DNA of 64,000 nucleotides from Bermanella sp040371755 (GTDB lineage: Bacteria > Pseudomonadota > Gammaproteobacteria > Pseudomonadales > Oceanobacteraceae). The stretch spans positions 1-64,000 of the forward strand of contig NZ_BAABWE010000009.1 of assembly GCF_040371755.1 (NCBI RefSeq), in the 5' to 3' direction. Position 1 is the stretch's first letter, and every line of letters begins with the position of its first letter. This document shows positions 24,735-33,756 of the stretch, in pieces. Below the pieces are notes generated by a model. That model was given only the letters and a program-made list of their open reading frames with translations. It was not told where the DNA came from and did no database searches. A program made the translations under genes and the position numbers.

Positions 24735-26582
24735 ATGGCCGCCACACAACAGTCCCGTCTTAAAGAGCTCATAGCCAAAGGCAAGGAACAAGGTTACCTA
24801 ACTTATGCACAGGTAAACGACCACCTTCCCGATGACATTGCCACCCCAGAACAGGTTGAAGACATCATCCGCATGATCAACGACATCGGTATTACCGTTG
24901 CCGAAGTCGCGCCGGATTCTGACACCATGATCATGGGCGAAGGCACCACTGATGAAGCCGCAATAGAAGAAGCGGCTGCGGCACTTGCTGCTGTCGAAAG
25001 TGATGTTGGCCGCACCACCGATCCCGTACGCATGTATATGCGTGAAATGGGTACCGTTGAGCTACTTACCCGTGAGGGTGAAATCGTCATCGCTAAACGA
25101 ATCGAAGAAGGGATTCGTGAAGTAATGGCTGCATTATCTTACTTCCCTGGCTCCGTACGTACCGTACTTGATGCCGTTGAAGAATCCATGGCCGATGAAG
25201 AAATCAACCGCCTTGGTGATGTATTTAACGGATTCATCGACGCCAGCGACGATGACCCTGTACCAGCTACCCCTATTTCAGCGGAAGACAAAGCCATAAA
25301 AGAAAAAGAAAAAGCTGAAAAAGAAGGCGATAACTCTGAAGACGATGATGACACATCAGATGCTCCAACTGGGCCAGATCCAGTTGAAGTAAAACGTCGC
25401 ATGGCCGAAATTGATAAGCAGCTTGCTAAAACCGACAAAGCCATTGAAAAGCATGGCCGTGGTAGCAAACAAGCCGACAAAGAAAACCTATTACTGGCCG
25501 AACTGTTCGCACCTATCAAATTATCGCCAAGATACTTTGACGAACTAGTAGGCAGCGCCCGTGACAACCTTGATGCCATTCGTGCGCAAGAACGTCAGCT
25601 AATGACCATCCTTACACGTAAGTGCAAGATGAACCGTCAAGAGTTCATCAAATCTTACCAAGGCAACGAAGGCAACATTGAATGGGTAGGTGAAATCGCC
25701 AACAGCGACAAACCTTACGCACCATCAGTATTGAATAACAAGTACGACCTAGAACGCGCACAAAAGAAAATTGGCCAAGTATCTAAACGCGTTGGCATTC
25801 CAATTATCGACATCAAAGAAATTAACCGCCGCGTCAGCATCGGTGAAGCCCGTGCTCGTCGTGCGAAAAAAGAAATGGTTGAAGCCAACCTACGTCTGGT
25901 TATCTCCATCGCGAAAAAATACACCAACCGTGGCCTACAATTTTTGGATCTTATTCAAGAAGGCAACATTGGCTTAATGAAAGCGGTTGATAAGTTTGAA
26001 TACCGTCGTGGTTACAAGTTCTCGACTTACGCCACATGGTGGATTCGTCAGGCGATTACTCGTTCAATCGCTGACCAAGCCCGTACCATTCGTATTCCGG
26101 TACACATGATCGAAACTATCAACAAGCTAAACCGTGTAAGCCGTCAAATGCTTCAGGAAATGGGCCGCGAAGCCACCCCTGAAGAGTTGGCCGAACGCAT
26201 GGACATGCCTGAAGACAAGATTCGTAAAGTACTTAAAATCGCCAAAGAGCCTATCTCCATGGAAACCCCAATCGGTGACGATGAAGATAGCCACCTAGGT
26301 GACTTTATCGAAGACGCCAACGGCTCAAGTCCTATCGACCATGCCACGGAAACCGGCCTAGTCGATGCAACTCGTGGCGTACTTGGCGGCCTAACCGCTC
26401 GTGAAAGTAAAGTACTGCGCATGCGCTTTGGTATCGACATGAACACTGACCACACCCTAGAGGAAGTGGGCAAACAGTTCGACGTGACCCGTGAGCGTAT
26501 TCGTCAGATTGAAGCAAAAGCGTTACGTAAATTGCGTCACCCAAGTCGCAGTGATCACTTACGTTCGTTCTTAGACGAGTAA
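24735..26582 (+). CDS. rpoD: RNA polymerase primary sigma factor RpoD
   Basis: A 615-residue sigma-70. The ATG at 24735 gives MAATQQSRLKELIAKGK, like known RpoD starts; a TTG 15 codons upstream was rejected. Region 1.1 is N-terminal. Region 1.2 has DPVRMYMREMG. An acidic non-conserved region lies near 200-240. Regions 2 (YKFSTYATWWIRQAITR) and 3 follow, and region 4 has the helix-turn-helix TLEEVGKQFDVTRERIRQIE. It is the last gene of the rpsU-dnaG-rpoD operon, and a strong terminator follows. Confidence 0.98.
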   Translation: MAATQQSRLKELIAKGKEQGYLTYAQVNDHLPDDIATPEQVEDIIRMINDIGITVAEVAPDSDTMIMGEGTTDEAAIEEAAAALAAVESDVGRTTDPVRMYMREMGTVELLTREGEIVIAKRIEEGIREVMAALSYFPGSVRTVLDAVEESMADEEINRLGDVFNGFIDASDDDPVPATPISAEDKAIKEKEKAEKEGDNSEDDDDTSDAPTGPDPVEVKRRMAEIDKQLAKTDKAIEKHGRGSKQADKENLLLAELFAPIKLSPRYFDELVGSARDNLDAIRAQERQLMTILTRKCKMNRQEFIKSYQGNEGNIEWVGEIANSDKPYAPSVLNNKYDLERAQKKIGQVSKRVGIPIIDIKEINRRVSIGEARARRAKKEMVEANLRLVISIAKKYTNRGLQFLDLIQEGNIGLMKAVDKFEYRRGYKFSTYATWWIRQAITRSIADQARTIRIPVHMIETINKLNRVSRQMLQEMGREATPEELAERMDMPEDKIRKVLKIAKEPISMETPIGDDEDSHLGDFIEDANGSSPIDHATETGLVDATRGVLGGLTARESKVLRMRFGIDMNTDHTLEEVGKQFDVTRERIRQIEAKALRKLRHPSRSDHLRSFLDE

Positions 26583-26638
26583 GAAATCACCAACCCCGAA
26601 ACTTTCTAACAAAATCAGACAGTTAGGGGTAGGCAAAG

Positions 26639-26673
26639 AGAGCATCGGCCTTTATAATCCGATGCTCTTTTTT
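26639..26673 (+). terminator. Intrinsic terminator of rpoD
   Basis: A ten-bp perfect stem (AGAGCATCGG and CCGATGCTCT) with a ten-base loop is followed by at least five T. Confidence 0.95.
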
Positions 26674-26733
26674 ATGGCCCAACTCAAAGTTGGCGTTATT
26701 AGAAAGACCTCAATACCAAGTTCTTGGTTTTGC

Positions 26734-26810
<77 letters not shown>

Positions 26811-26840
26811 TTTATCCCCCTAATTTTTTTGTAATCTAAC

Positions 26841-27312
26841 GGCCTCGACTTTCTATAAATCCGTGGGTTGATCTCTGGTTCCAATATACGTGAGCACAAT
26901 TTCCCTTAATTATTTTTTGTTATCTAAATGTCCGCTGCGCGGCCTCGACTTTCTATAAATTCGTGGGTTGATCTCTGGTTCCAATATACGTGAGCACAAT
27001 TTCCCTTAATTATTTTTTGTTATCTAAATGTCCGCTGTGCGGCCTCGACTCTCTATAAATCCGTGGGTTGATCTCTGGTTCCAATATACGTGAGCACAAT
27101 TTCCCTTAATTATTTTTTGTTATCTAAATGTCCGCTGTGCGGCCTCGACTCTCTATAAATCCGTGGGTTGATCTCTGGTTCAAGTATACGTGAGCACAAT
27201 TTCCCTTAATTAGTTTTTGTTATCTAAATGTCCGCTGCGCGGCCTCGACTCTCTATAAATCCGTGGGGTAGTCCATAGTTCAGTCACTTTAGACCCACAA
27301 TTTATCCTTTGA
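26841..27312 (+). repeat. 100-bp tandem array derived from the tRNA 3' half and its trailer
   Basis: GGCCTCGACT recurs at 26841, 26941, 27041, 27141 and 27241, an exact 100-bp period: four full units plus a diverged last one. Within each unit ATAAATCCGTGGGTT, CTCTGGTTCCA and a downstream TTTCCCTTAATTATTTTTTG align in order with the tRNA (ATAATCCGTTGG, CCTGGTTCGAG) and its trailer (ATCCCCCTAATTTTTTTG, then ATCTAA). The last copy keeps GTTCAGTC and ACCCACAATTTATCC, closer to the tRNA end. No unit could fold as a complete tRNA. Confidence 0.88.
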
Positions 27313-27432
27313 CTTTTTATGTTCGTTGAACCATTACTTACCATCTTACTGTGTAGCGTATACTTATTGTGGCCACTTATAAGCGCATTTGCTTGCTCCT
27401 AATAACGCATATATCCCACTGATTACCCATTG

Positions 27433-28698
27433 TTAAACACATTGCACCTTGGGCAATGAAGTCCAGTTGGTTGTGTACGCAGGCGATGTATAGTTTTGTC
27501 GCATGGCCCATTTTTTATGAATGCCTTCTGCGCCGAAGAATACGGTGTTTCGCCCCCATCGGCCGTTGGTTTTATCCAGCATCGTCATTAACACATCACT
27601 GTGTGCGGCTTGCCCTTGTGCAAACATGTCGTATTGGTAGAAATGCCGATCTTGTATATCCAACAAGCCCACTCCCGCTTTCATAAAACGACCGTTTTCT
27701 CGATACATTTTTTTAATAGCCGTTTGAGCATAGTGAGAAATCATGCGCGTATCATTGGTTGGATGCAGCAATTTAACCGTCATGCTATTGGAGTAGTAAT
27801 TTGGTTGCCATGGGGAGGTATGTAAAAACACATGAATGGCGGGGGTGAAGCTATTTTGCTTACGTAACTTTTGCGCGGCTCTACCCGCATAAACAGCAAT
27901 GGCTTGTTGTATGGGTTCTAGCTCCGTGAGCTTTTCACCAAACGAACGAGTGCAATAAATCTGCTTTTTAGGCTGCGGTATTTCTTCTAACTCGTAGCAA
28001 GCTATGCCGTTTAATTCTGCAATCAGCCTTTCCACATTAATACTTAGGCGTCTTCTTAAGGTTTTTGCATTAGCCGTCGCTAAATCATAGGCGGTGTATA
28101 TTTCAAATTCTTTTAAATGGGCCGCGAGGCGGTTGCCGATGCCCCATACTTTATTGACCGGTGTCCGCTTTTGTATCCATTGCCATTTTTCGGGTGTGTC
28201 CATGACACACACACCATTGAGTTTTTCGATGTTCTTAGCGGCTCGATTCGCTAATTTAGATAAGGTTTTTGTCGGCGCAATGCCCACCCCCACTGGCATT
28301 CGAATGTCCCGCCAAAGGGTTTGTTTAATGGTTTGTCCTATTTGATTCAAATCAAAGTGCTGCATACCATGAAACGACAAAAACATTTCATCAATGGAAT
28401 ACACTTCCACATGAGGTGAAAACGTATCTAACGTGCGCATCACTCGCTGGCTAATGTCCCCATATAGCGGGTAGTTTGAGCTAAAAATAGCCACTTTATT
28501 TTGTTTGAGAATGCCCTCCACTTCATGAAAGGGTTTTAAGTCGGCAATGCCCAACGCCTTGGCTTCTTTACTTCTGGCCACTACAAAACCGTCGTTATTG
28601 GATAGCACCACAACGGGTTTGCCTCTGAGCTCAGGGCGAAAGATTTGCTCACAACTGGCATAGCAAGAATTGCAATCCACTAGGGCAAACACGGCCAA
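27433..28698 (-). CDS. umuC: DNA polymerase V catalytic subunit UmuC
   Basis: A 421-residue Y-family translesion polymerase. The N-terminal metal site is in MAVFALVDCNSCYASCEQIF, a nucleotide-binding NNDGFVVARSKEAKALG follows, and the second acidic motif is VYSIDEMFLSF. A helix-hairpin-helix (WGIGNRLAAHL) and a little-finger domain with IQQAIAVYAGRAAQKLRKQ complete the family layout. It overlaps umuD by 19 bp. The operon is controlled by the LexA box at 29090-29109. Confidence 0.97.
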   Translation of the reverse strand: MAVFALVDCNSCYASCEQIFRPELRGKPVVVLSNNDGFVVARSKEAKALGIADLKPFHEVEGILKQNKVAIFSSNYPLYGDISQRVMRTLDTFSPHVEVYSIDEMFLSFHGMQHFDLNQIGQTIKQTLWRDIRMPVGVGIAPTKTLSKLANRAAKNIEKLNGVCVMDTPEKWQWIQKRTPVNKVWGIGNRLAAHLKEFEIYTAYDLATANAKTLRRRLSINVERLIAELNGIACYELEEIPQPKKQIYCTRSFGEKLTELEPIQQAIAVYAGRAAQKLRKQNSFTPAIHVFLHTSPWQPNYYSNSMTVKLLHPTNDTRMISHYAQTAIKKMYRENGRFMKAGVGLLDIQDRHFYQYDMFAQGQAAHSDVLMTMLDKTNGRWGRNTVFFGAEGIHKKWAMRQNYTSPAYTTNWTSLPKVQCV

Positions 28699-29081
28699 CC
28701 TCTATGGGCGCGAATAGAAAACGGAATCACCCCTTCAATGCATACGTCCAATTCATCCGGTATCACGATGGCGGTTTCATTTGGACTGGTGGCCAGTAAA
28801 CGATTGTGTTTCAAATCCAGTACTTTACAGGTTAATTCCCCGCCTAATAATGCAACCACCACATCACCATGACGGGGCCGCAGCGCACGATCCACCACCA
28901 ATAAGTCACCATCGAATATGCCAATGGCTTCTTGGCAACCGCCCTTAGCCCACACCATATAAGTCGCGGCTGGGTGTTGAATTAATAACTCATCTAAACT
29001 TAAGCTATCTTCTAAGTAGTCGTCGGCAGGGCTTTCAAAGCCACCCGCTGAAACAAACTGATGATAAATCGGTATTTTCAT
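28680..29081 (-). CDS. umuD: UmuD-like polymerase V accessory subunit, with Cys at the expected catalytic Ser
   Basis: A 133-residue S24-family protein. The start MKIPIYHQF was chosen over an upstream in-frame start that would run through the LexA box. A cleavage-like AGG (residues 12-14) precedes FESPADDYLE, as in UmuD. E. coli UmuD has Ser60 in GDSMIDGGI; here the aligned segment is GGCQEAIGI, with Cys49 (TGC) at the Ser position. The Lys partner (K86 in LTCKVLDL) is kept. DGDLLVVDRAL is well conserved. Cleavage may therefore use Cys or may not occur. Confidence 0.9.
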   Translation of the reverse strand: MKIPIYHQFVSAGGFESPADDYLEDSLSLDELLIQHPAATYMVWAKGGCQEAIGIFDGDLLVVDRALRPRHGDVVVALLGGELTCKVLDLKHNRLLATSPNETAIVIPDELDVCIEGVIPFSIRAHRGWPCLP

Positions 29082-29089
29082 AATACTAT

Positions 29090-29109
29090 TACTGTACAAA
29101 TATACAGTA
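29090..29109. promoter_or_regulatory. LexA box shared by umuDC and the SRAP gene
   Basis: TACTGTACAAATATACAGTA has perfect TACTGTA/TACAGTA arms and fits the CTGT-N8-ACAG consensus. It lies 9 bp from the umuD start and 29 bp from the SRAP start, so LexA bound here could repress both directions. Confidence 0.93.
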
Positions 29110-29137
29110 AACTTAAACCATGACAGGCAGAATATCA

Positions 29138-29800
29138 ATGTGTGGTCGATTCAATTACGTTATAAGCGAAGGCATGGTGAGCTTATTTGATGAATTTGGC
29201 GTGGAGGTCTCGGGGGCTACCCGATACAACCTTGCTCCTACCGAGCAAGTGCCCATCATTCGCCAAACAAACGGAAAGCCGCAGTCACTAGAAGCCCGAT
29301 GGTGGCTAGTGCCCAGTTGGTCAGATGGACCAAGCAGCCAATTTGCCATGTTTAATGCTAGGGCCGAAACATTGGCGTCCAGCCGTGCCTTTCAAGAACC
29401 GTTTAAACACAAACGGTGTTTGATACCGGCCAGTAGCTACATTGAATGGAAAAGTGAAAACGGCCGAAAACAAGCCTACGAGGTTTTTTCTGACGTGCCT
29501 TTGCTCTTTGCAGGTATGTGGGATGAGTGGAACGGTGAAATAACATCTTGCGCCATGATTACCACACAAGCCAGTGAAGTACTTGCTCCTATCCATCAGC
29601 GCATGCCTGTTATGTTAAATAGTGTTAAAGCTAAACAATGGATTAATATGGAGATTTCAAGTAACGACCTTAAGTCATGGCTTCAAGCCGATTTAGACAT
29701 GCCCATGTATTATCACATGATAGATAACTCGATTGGTAATGTGCACAATAAAGCTAAGCCTACAAAAATGATCTCCAATATAAATATGACGCTATTTTAA
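29138..29800 (+). CDS. yedK: SRAP (YedK/HMCES) abasic-site processing protein
   Basis: A 220-residue SOS-response-associated peptidase. The start was set at 29138, not an ATG six codons earlier, because the catalytic Cys must be residue 2 (MCGRFNYV). It forms a thiazolidine crosslink with abasic sites in single-stranded DNA. The other key residues are present: Asn in FNARAET, Glu in SSYIEWK and His in HQRMPVML. It is divergent from umuDC across one LexA box, so it is probably SOS-induced. Confidence 0.96.
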   Translation: MCGRFNYVISEGMVSLFDEFGVEVSGATRYNLAPTEQVPIIRQTNGKPQSLEARWWLVPSWSDGPSSQFAMFNARAETLASSRAFQEPFKHKRCLIPASSYIEWKSENGRKQAYEVFSDVPLLFAGMWDEWNGEITSCAMITTQASEVLAPIHQRMPVMLNSVKAKQWINMEISSNDLKSWLQADLDMPMYYHMIDNSIGNVHNKAKPTKMISNINMTLF

Positions 29801-29866
29801 ATTCCAACTGACTTTAATTGGAACTGCATTCAAAAGATGCCCTGCCTACTATCATGCTCTCCCTAA

Positions 29867-30010
29867 ATCAGAAACCGTGGCGAAAAAGCCACGCTCACTT
29901 TAGATTCTGGCGAGCATGAAGTGTACCCAGATAATTTTTCTACAGAAATACACAAAACGTTTTTAAATGACCCACAAAAACTGGCCGAGATATTCACTCA
30001 AATGAGTTAA
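29867..30010 (+). pseudogene. Possible 3' remnant of a gene
   Basis: An open frame of 47 codons (containing GEHEVYPDNFSTEIHKTF and ending AEIFTQMS) has protein-like composition but no start codon, and a stop lies just upstream. It may be the tail of a deleted gene next to the SOS locus. I do not recognise it, and it could be chance. Confidence 0.3.
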
Positions 30011-30033
30011 AGCCAAAAACAATACAACGCCAA

Positions 30034-30068
30034 AGAAAAAAGCCCGCTATGAACTGCATGAGCGGGCT
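30034..30068 (-). terminator. Terminator of the FG-GAP lipoprotein gene
   Basis: On the minus strand AGCCCGCT and AGCGGGCT form an eight-bp stem (extendable by CAT/ATG) followed by six T. Confidence 0.88.
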
Positions 30069-30098
30069 AAAAGCTTCTTTACTTTATAATTTTAATAA

Positions 30099-32324
30099 TT
30101 AATACAAGTAAACAACTCCTGAATTATTAGCGCCTTTGGTGGTTTGATCACCATTAATACCTGTTGCGCTATTATCATCTAAGTCGGTGCCTACGGCTAA
30201 TGTACTTCCGTCAGCATTTAGGCTAAGCGCACGACCAAATTGATCTTGGACGCCTGGGTTACTGGCTTTAATAAAGCTGGTTTGTACCCAGGTATCCGCT
30301 TGCAGTTCAAACACATAAACCGCACCGGCATTGTCTCGACCATTATTGCTTTCATCTTCACTTAAAAAAGCACCTGAGCTGTCTTCACCATTAACGCCCA
30401 CTGCGATCATGCTGCCGTTTGCACTGATGCTCACTGAGCGGCCAAATTGATCACCCCCTTGAATGGTACTGGCTTTTAGATAGGCCTTTTGGCTCCAGCT
30501 ATTTACATCATCACGCACAAATACATACGCTGCGCCGGAATCACCTCGACTGTTATCTGATTCGTTAAGGCTTCCACTGTCCTCTAAACGAGCCCCCACT
30601 ACTAACGTGCTGCCGTTTGCGCTGATATCTATGGCGCCACCAAATGCATCGTTACCCTGACTGTTGCTGGCTTTAATGTAAGCTTGTTGTGACCATGCAT
30701 CATTATCGAATGCAAACACATACACGGCTCCAGAATTGCCTGCTCCATTATTGGTGCCGTCACCATTAATCACACTGGCGTTGCTGTCTTCAAAACGTGT
30801 TCCTACTGCTAAAGTGTTGCCGTCGTCACTTAAGCTAATGTCTGCACCGAACAAGTCATCACCTTGCGTATTACTGGCTTTGATATATGCGGATTCAACC
30901 CAAATATCTTCAACTAAATCGAACACATATACGGCACCGGAATTACCAGCAGCATTATCGGTTGCACTGGTTTCACTCACTCCTGTGGTATTACTGTCTT
31001 CGCGGAATGCTCCCACGGCCATGCGCTGGCCATCTGCACTGATAGAAACCGACACACCAAACTGATCGAATGCTTCTGAGTTGCTGGATTTAATATACGC
31101 CTGCTGGCTCCACTGATCACCACTGCGAGTAAATACATACACCGCACCTGAATTTGAAGCACCATTGTTTTGCTCATCAATGTCCGTAGGAGTCGTACCT
31201 TGTGCATTACTGTCTTCTAGACGTGCGCCTACCACTAGGGTATTGCCATCTGCACTGACACTAATGGACTCGCCAAAATTATCATCGACTCCTGAGTTAC
31301 GGGCTTTGATATACGCTTGTTGCTGCCAGCCGTTATCGTCTTTAAAAAATACATACGCCGCACCAGAGTTAGCTCGACCGTTGTTATCTTCTACTCCGCC
31401 TACAGTGGTAGAAGCACTGTCTTCATGTGGGGCAGCCACTACCAGAGTCAGTCCGTCAGAACTTAAGCTCATAGATGCGTTTGAATATAAATCTGGGTCA
31501 ATAATTCCACCAAAGCGGTCATTGGCTTGAGCATTGGATGCTTTAATAAAGGCAACTGTTTGTACAAGTTCTTCAACATTGTCTTGAACAAAGGCGATGT
31601 CTGAGAAACCTGAGCATTGATCCTCAATACACGCTTGTAACATATATTGCGCGTTTTGAGATTGGTGCAATGTCTTTTCTACAAGAATATTTTGTTCACC
31701 CTGAGGAATGCCATCACGAATTACAGTGAAACCTGACTGACCATCAATGTTTTCGAGCAATTTGTAATAGGTGGCATTTTCGGAATCATTCCAAGTGAAT
31801 TGGAAGGTTTTAATACCACCAGAACTGATTAAAAAATTTTCAGGAGGCAATAAGGTGATTGGCTCTTCTGGAGTTTCAACTGGCGGTTCTTCCGGCGTTT
31901 CAACCGGTGGTTCTTCTGGTGTTTCAACAGGCGGCTCTTCCGGCGTTTCTACTGGTGGCTCTTCCGGTGTTTCTACTGGCGGCTCTTCCGGCGTTTCTAC
32001 TGGTGGCTCTTCCGGTGTTTCTACTGGCGGTTCCACTGGGGTTTCTACTGGTGGTTCTACTGGGATTGCTACCGGCGGTTCCACTGGGGTTTCTACTGGC
32101 GGTTCCACTGGGGTTTCTACTGGCGGCTCCACTGGGGTTTCTACTGGCGGCTCCACTGGGGTTTCTACTGGCGGTTCCACTGGGGTTTCTACCGGTGGTT
32201 CCACTGGGGCTTCATTAGGTGTACCGGTTGTCGGATTATCATCACCCGAACTCTCACTACCACATGCGGCTAGTAAACTAGCCAGCATCAGTATACTAAG
32301 GTTTTTTGTTATTGTGCTTATCAT
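30099..32324 (-). CDS. Lipoprotein with Pro-rich repeats and FG-GAP-like repeats
   Basis: A 741-residue surface-type lipoprotein. The start at 32324 follows an AGGAAGG ribosome-binding site; an ATG seven codons upstream was rejected. The signal ends in the lipobox LLAAC. About fifteen 8-residue units of the form VEPPVETP or EEPPVETP follow (residues about 35-155), then a fibronectin-like stretch. At least seven roughly 65-residue repeats come next, with AYIKASN, D.FG, S.S.DG, VGA..EDS and SGAVYVF signatures, resembling FG-GAP beta-propeller blades. Adhesion or an extracellular role is inferred. A terminator follows. Confidence 0.83.
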   Translation of the reverse strand: MISTITKNLSILMLASLLAACGSESSGDDNPTTGTPNEAPVEPPVETPVEPPVETPVEPPVETPVEPPVETPVEPPVETPVEPPVAIPVEPPVETPVEPPVETPEEPPVETPEEPPVETPEEPPVETPEEPPVETPEEPPVETPEEPPVETPEEPITLLPPENFLISSGGIKTFQFTWNDSENATYYKLLENIDGQSGFTVIRDGIPQGEQNILVEKTLHQSQNAQYMLQACIEDQCSGFSDIAFVQDNVEELVQTVAFIKASNAQANDRFGGIIDPDLYSNASMSLSSDGLTLVVAAPHEDSASTTVGGVEDNNGRANSGAAYVFFKDDNGWQQQAYIKARNSGVDDNFGESISVSADGNTLVVGARLEDSNAQGTTPTDIDEQNNGASNSGAVYVFTRSGDQWSQQAYIKSSNSEAFDQFGVSVSISADGQRMAVGAFREDSNTTGVSETSATDNAAGNSGAVYVFDLVEDIWVESAYIKASNTQGDDLFGADISLSDDGNTLAVGTRFEDSNASVINGDGTNNGAGNSGAVYVFAFDNDAWSQQAYIKASNSQGNDAFGGAIDISANGSTLVVGARLEDSGSLNESDNSRGDSGAAYVFVRDDVNSWSQKAYLKASTIQGGDQFGRSVSISANGSMIAVGVNGEDSSGAFLSEDESNNGRDNAGAVYVFELQADTWVQTSFIKASNPGVQDQFGRALSLNADGSTLAVGTDLDDNSATGINGDQTTKGANNSGVVYLY
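31859..32218 (-). repeat. 24-bp tandem repeats coding the Pro-rich linker
   Basis: About fifteen units of 24 bp encode PPVETP-type octamers. They fall in two blocks: VEPPVETP near the N-terminus and EEPPVETP further on, with one PPVAIP variant. The high identity between units makes copy-number change by slippage likely. Confidence 0.9.
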
Positions 32325-32487
32325 TATCGCCTTCCTGTTGAGCATTATGTTTTAAGTTACATAGAGCATTACGAAGGGATGTTTTAAAAAGTTGCAGTTT
32401 TCAATACAAATTATTAGAAAAGTTAAAATTATGTCGCCATTTTGATAAATGGCGTAGGGAGACTTTATTATGACTGGTTGCAGGCGC

Positions 32488-33756
32488 TTACAGGTTATGG
32501 GTAAACATTAAAAAAAGGCGTTGCTCATTGGGACGACTATCGGTTCGTGTTTTAAATTCGGCATAACGGAATAACAAACTATTCTCACGATTAAATTTAA
32601 AAATCAGGTCCATATCGAGCTCTTCCCCTATTGCAGTATTATGCCTATCTGAATAAAAAGCATGATAGCGGGCATCCAATTTGAAAGGGCTGCTTCGCCA
32701 AATATACTGCAAAGAGTAATCCCGCAGCCCAGTACTGGGCGTTAGTAAGAACTTATCAACCCATCCATTTTTTTCATGCAAAGATGCAAGAGGTGTTACA
32801 AAACTCGCACCGTTACTTGCTCCTAAATGCTGGTAATTGAGTGATACCTCATGGCTATGGTAGCCAACCCCTGCGCCTATATCGTAAAAACTAAGGGTCC
32901 TATTGTTGTTAATTTCCGTACGCGTTTGCAGTGCTATTTCCCCATGAGCCTGTGTGCGTAACGTATGCCAACGCCCTTTAAACTGGTAACGCGCACCAAG
33001 AGTTTGATTGGATAACGCAGCGGCCTCTTTGATATCCATATCAAAATAATAAACTTGTATTTGTGAGTAATCCCATTCTTTAAACTGTGCAAATACTAGG
33101 TGTGTATTGTGATCATGGTCCCCTAAAAAAGAGGCTGGGCGTATACCATTTTGTTCAACAAAGTTGGAATCCGATGGACTAAGGTATTTTCCTGCATGGT
33201 CGCCATTAATACGATTCACATTATCCACATAGCGGTACAGAACATGGGATGCCACTCCAAATTCATATTTGAAACCTAAGGTATCCAGTGTCTGTTGGTT
33301 TTGCCAAAACCCATTGGTGCCCACAAAACGCTGATTACCTAAATTGACTGCCTCCCGCCCTAAGGTCAATTGCCATGTATTGGCTGGGGCGTAACGTATA
33401 AGAACCTGGTTTAAATCACTGCCTTGAGCATCAGGAATTACTGGATTGCCATTAAAGTGCACCCCGTTACTGAACTCATCTTTCCAACCCAGTTCCACAT
33501 GATCTACTTCAAGTAGCGTGGAGAAATGTGAACTCCATTCACTCTCTACATGAAGGCGCAGCAATAAGGAGGCCGCTTTGCTGTGGGTGTTGGCATCCAC
33601 ATTTGCGAGACGCCCACGACTGCCAAATTCAAAAGTATGATTGTCTTGTGAGTACTCAAGAGCAACCGCAGGTGCCTGCATACTGGCTAGGCATATCAAC
33701 CCAACTAAACACGAAACCGTATAACCTGAAAGTTTACCAGTCTTCTGCATTGCCAT
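32488..33756 (-). CDS. Outer-membrane beta-barrel protein, alginate-export-like
   Basis: A protein of about 422 residues with a signal peptide (MQKTGKLSGYTVSCLVGLIC, cleavage near AVALE). Alternating hydrophobic beta strands end in an aromatic-rich C-terminus (RLFLMFTHNL), typical of an outer-membrane barrel. The segment LGREAVNLGNQRFVGTNGFW resembles alginate-export-family porins (PF13372), my best but uncertain guess. The exact start is unclear among ATGs at 33750, 33756 and 33774. It overlaps the LRR gene and is the last of a four-gene sigma-factor operon. Confidence 0.65.
   Translation of the reverse strand: MAMQKTGKLSGYTVSCLVGLICLASMQAPAVALEYSQDNHTFEFGSRGRLANVDANTHSKAASLLLRLHVESEWSSHFSTLLEVDHVELGWKDEFSNGVHFNGNPVIPDAQGSDLNQVLIRYAPANTWQLTLGREAVNLGNQRFVGTNGFWQNQQTLDTLGFKYEFGVASHVLYRYVDNVNRINGDHAGKYLSPSDSNFVEQNGIRPASFLGDHDHNTHLVFAQFKEWDYSQIQVYYFDMDIKEAAALSNQTLGARYQFKGRWHTLRTQAHGEIALQTRTEINNNRTLSFYDIGAGVGYHSHEVSLNYQHLGASNGASFVTPLASLHEKNGWVDKFLLTPSTGLRDYSLQYIWRSSPFKLDARYHAFYSDRHNTAIGEELDMDLIFKFNRENSLLFRYAEFKTRTDSRPNEQRLFLMFTHNL

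Noticed and set aside
26841..27312. CRISPR-like regular spacing of repeats
   Set aside because: The 100-bp units are contiguous and similar over their full length; there are no unique spacers and no cas genes.
31771..32355. Plus-strand open frame rich in Gly, Ser, Thr
   Set aside because: It is the mirror of the 24-bp repeat region and of the lipoprotein signal; the minus-strand gene has a lipobox, ribosome-binding site and terminator.
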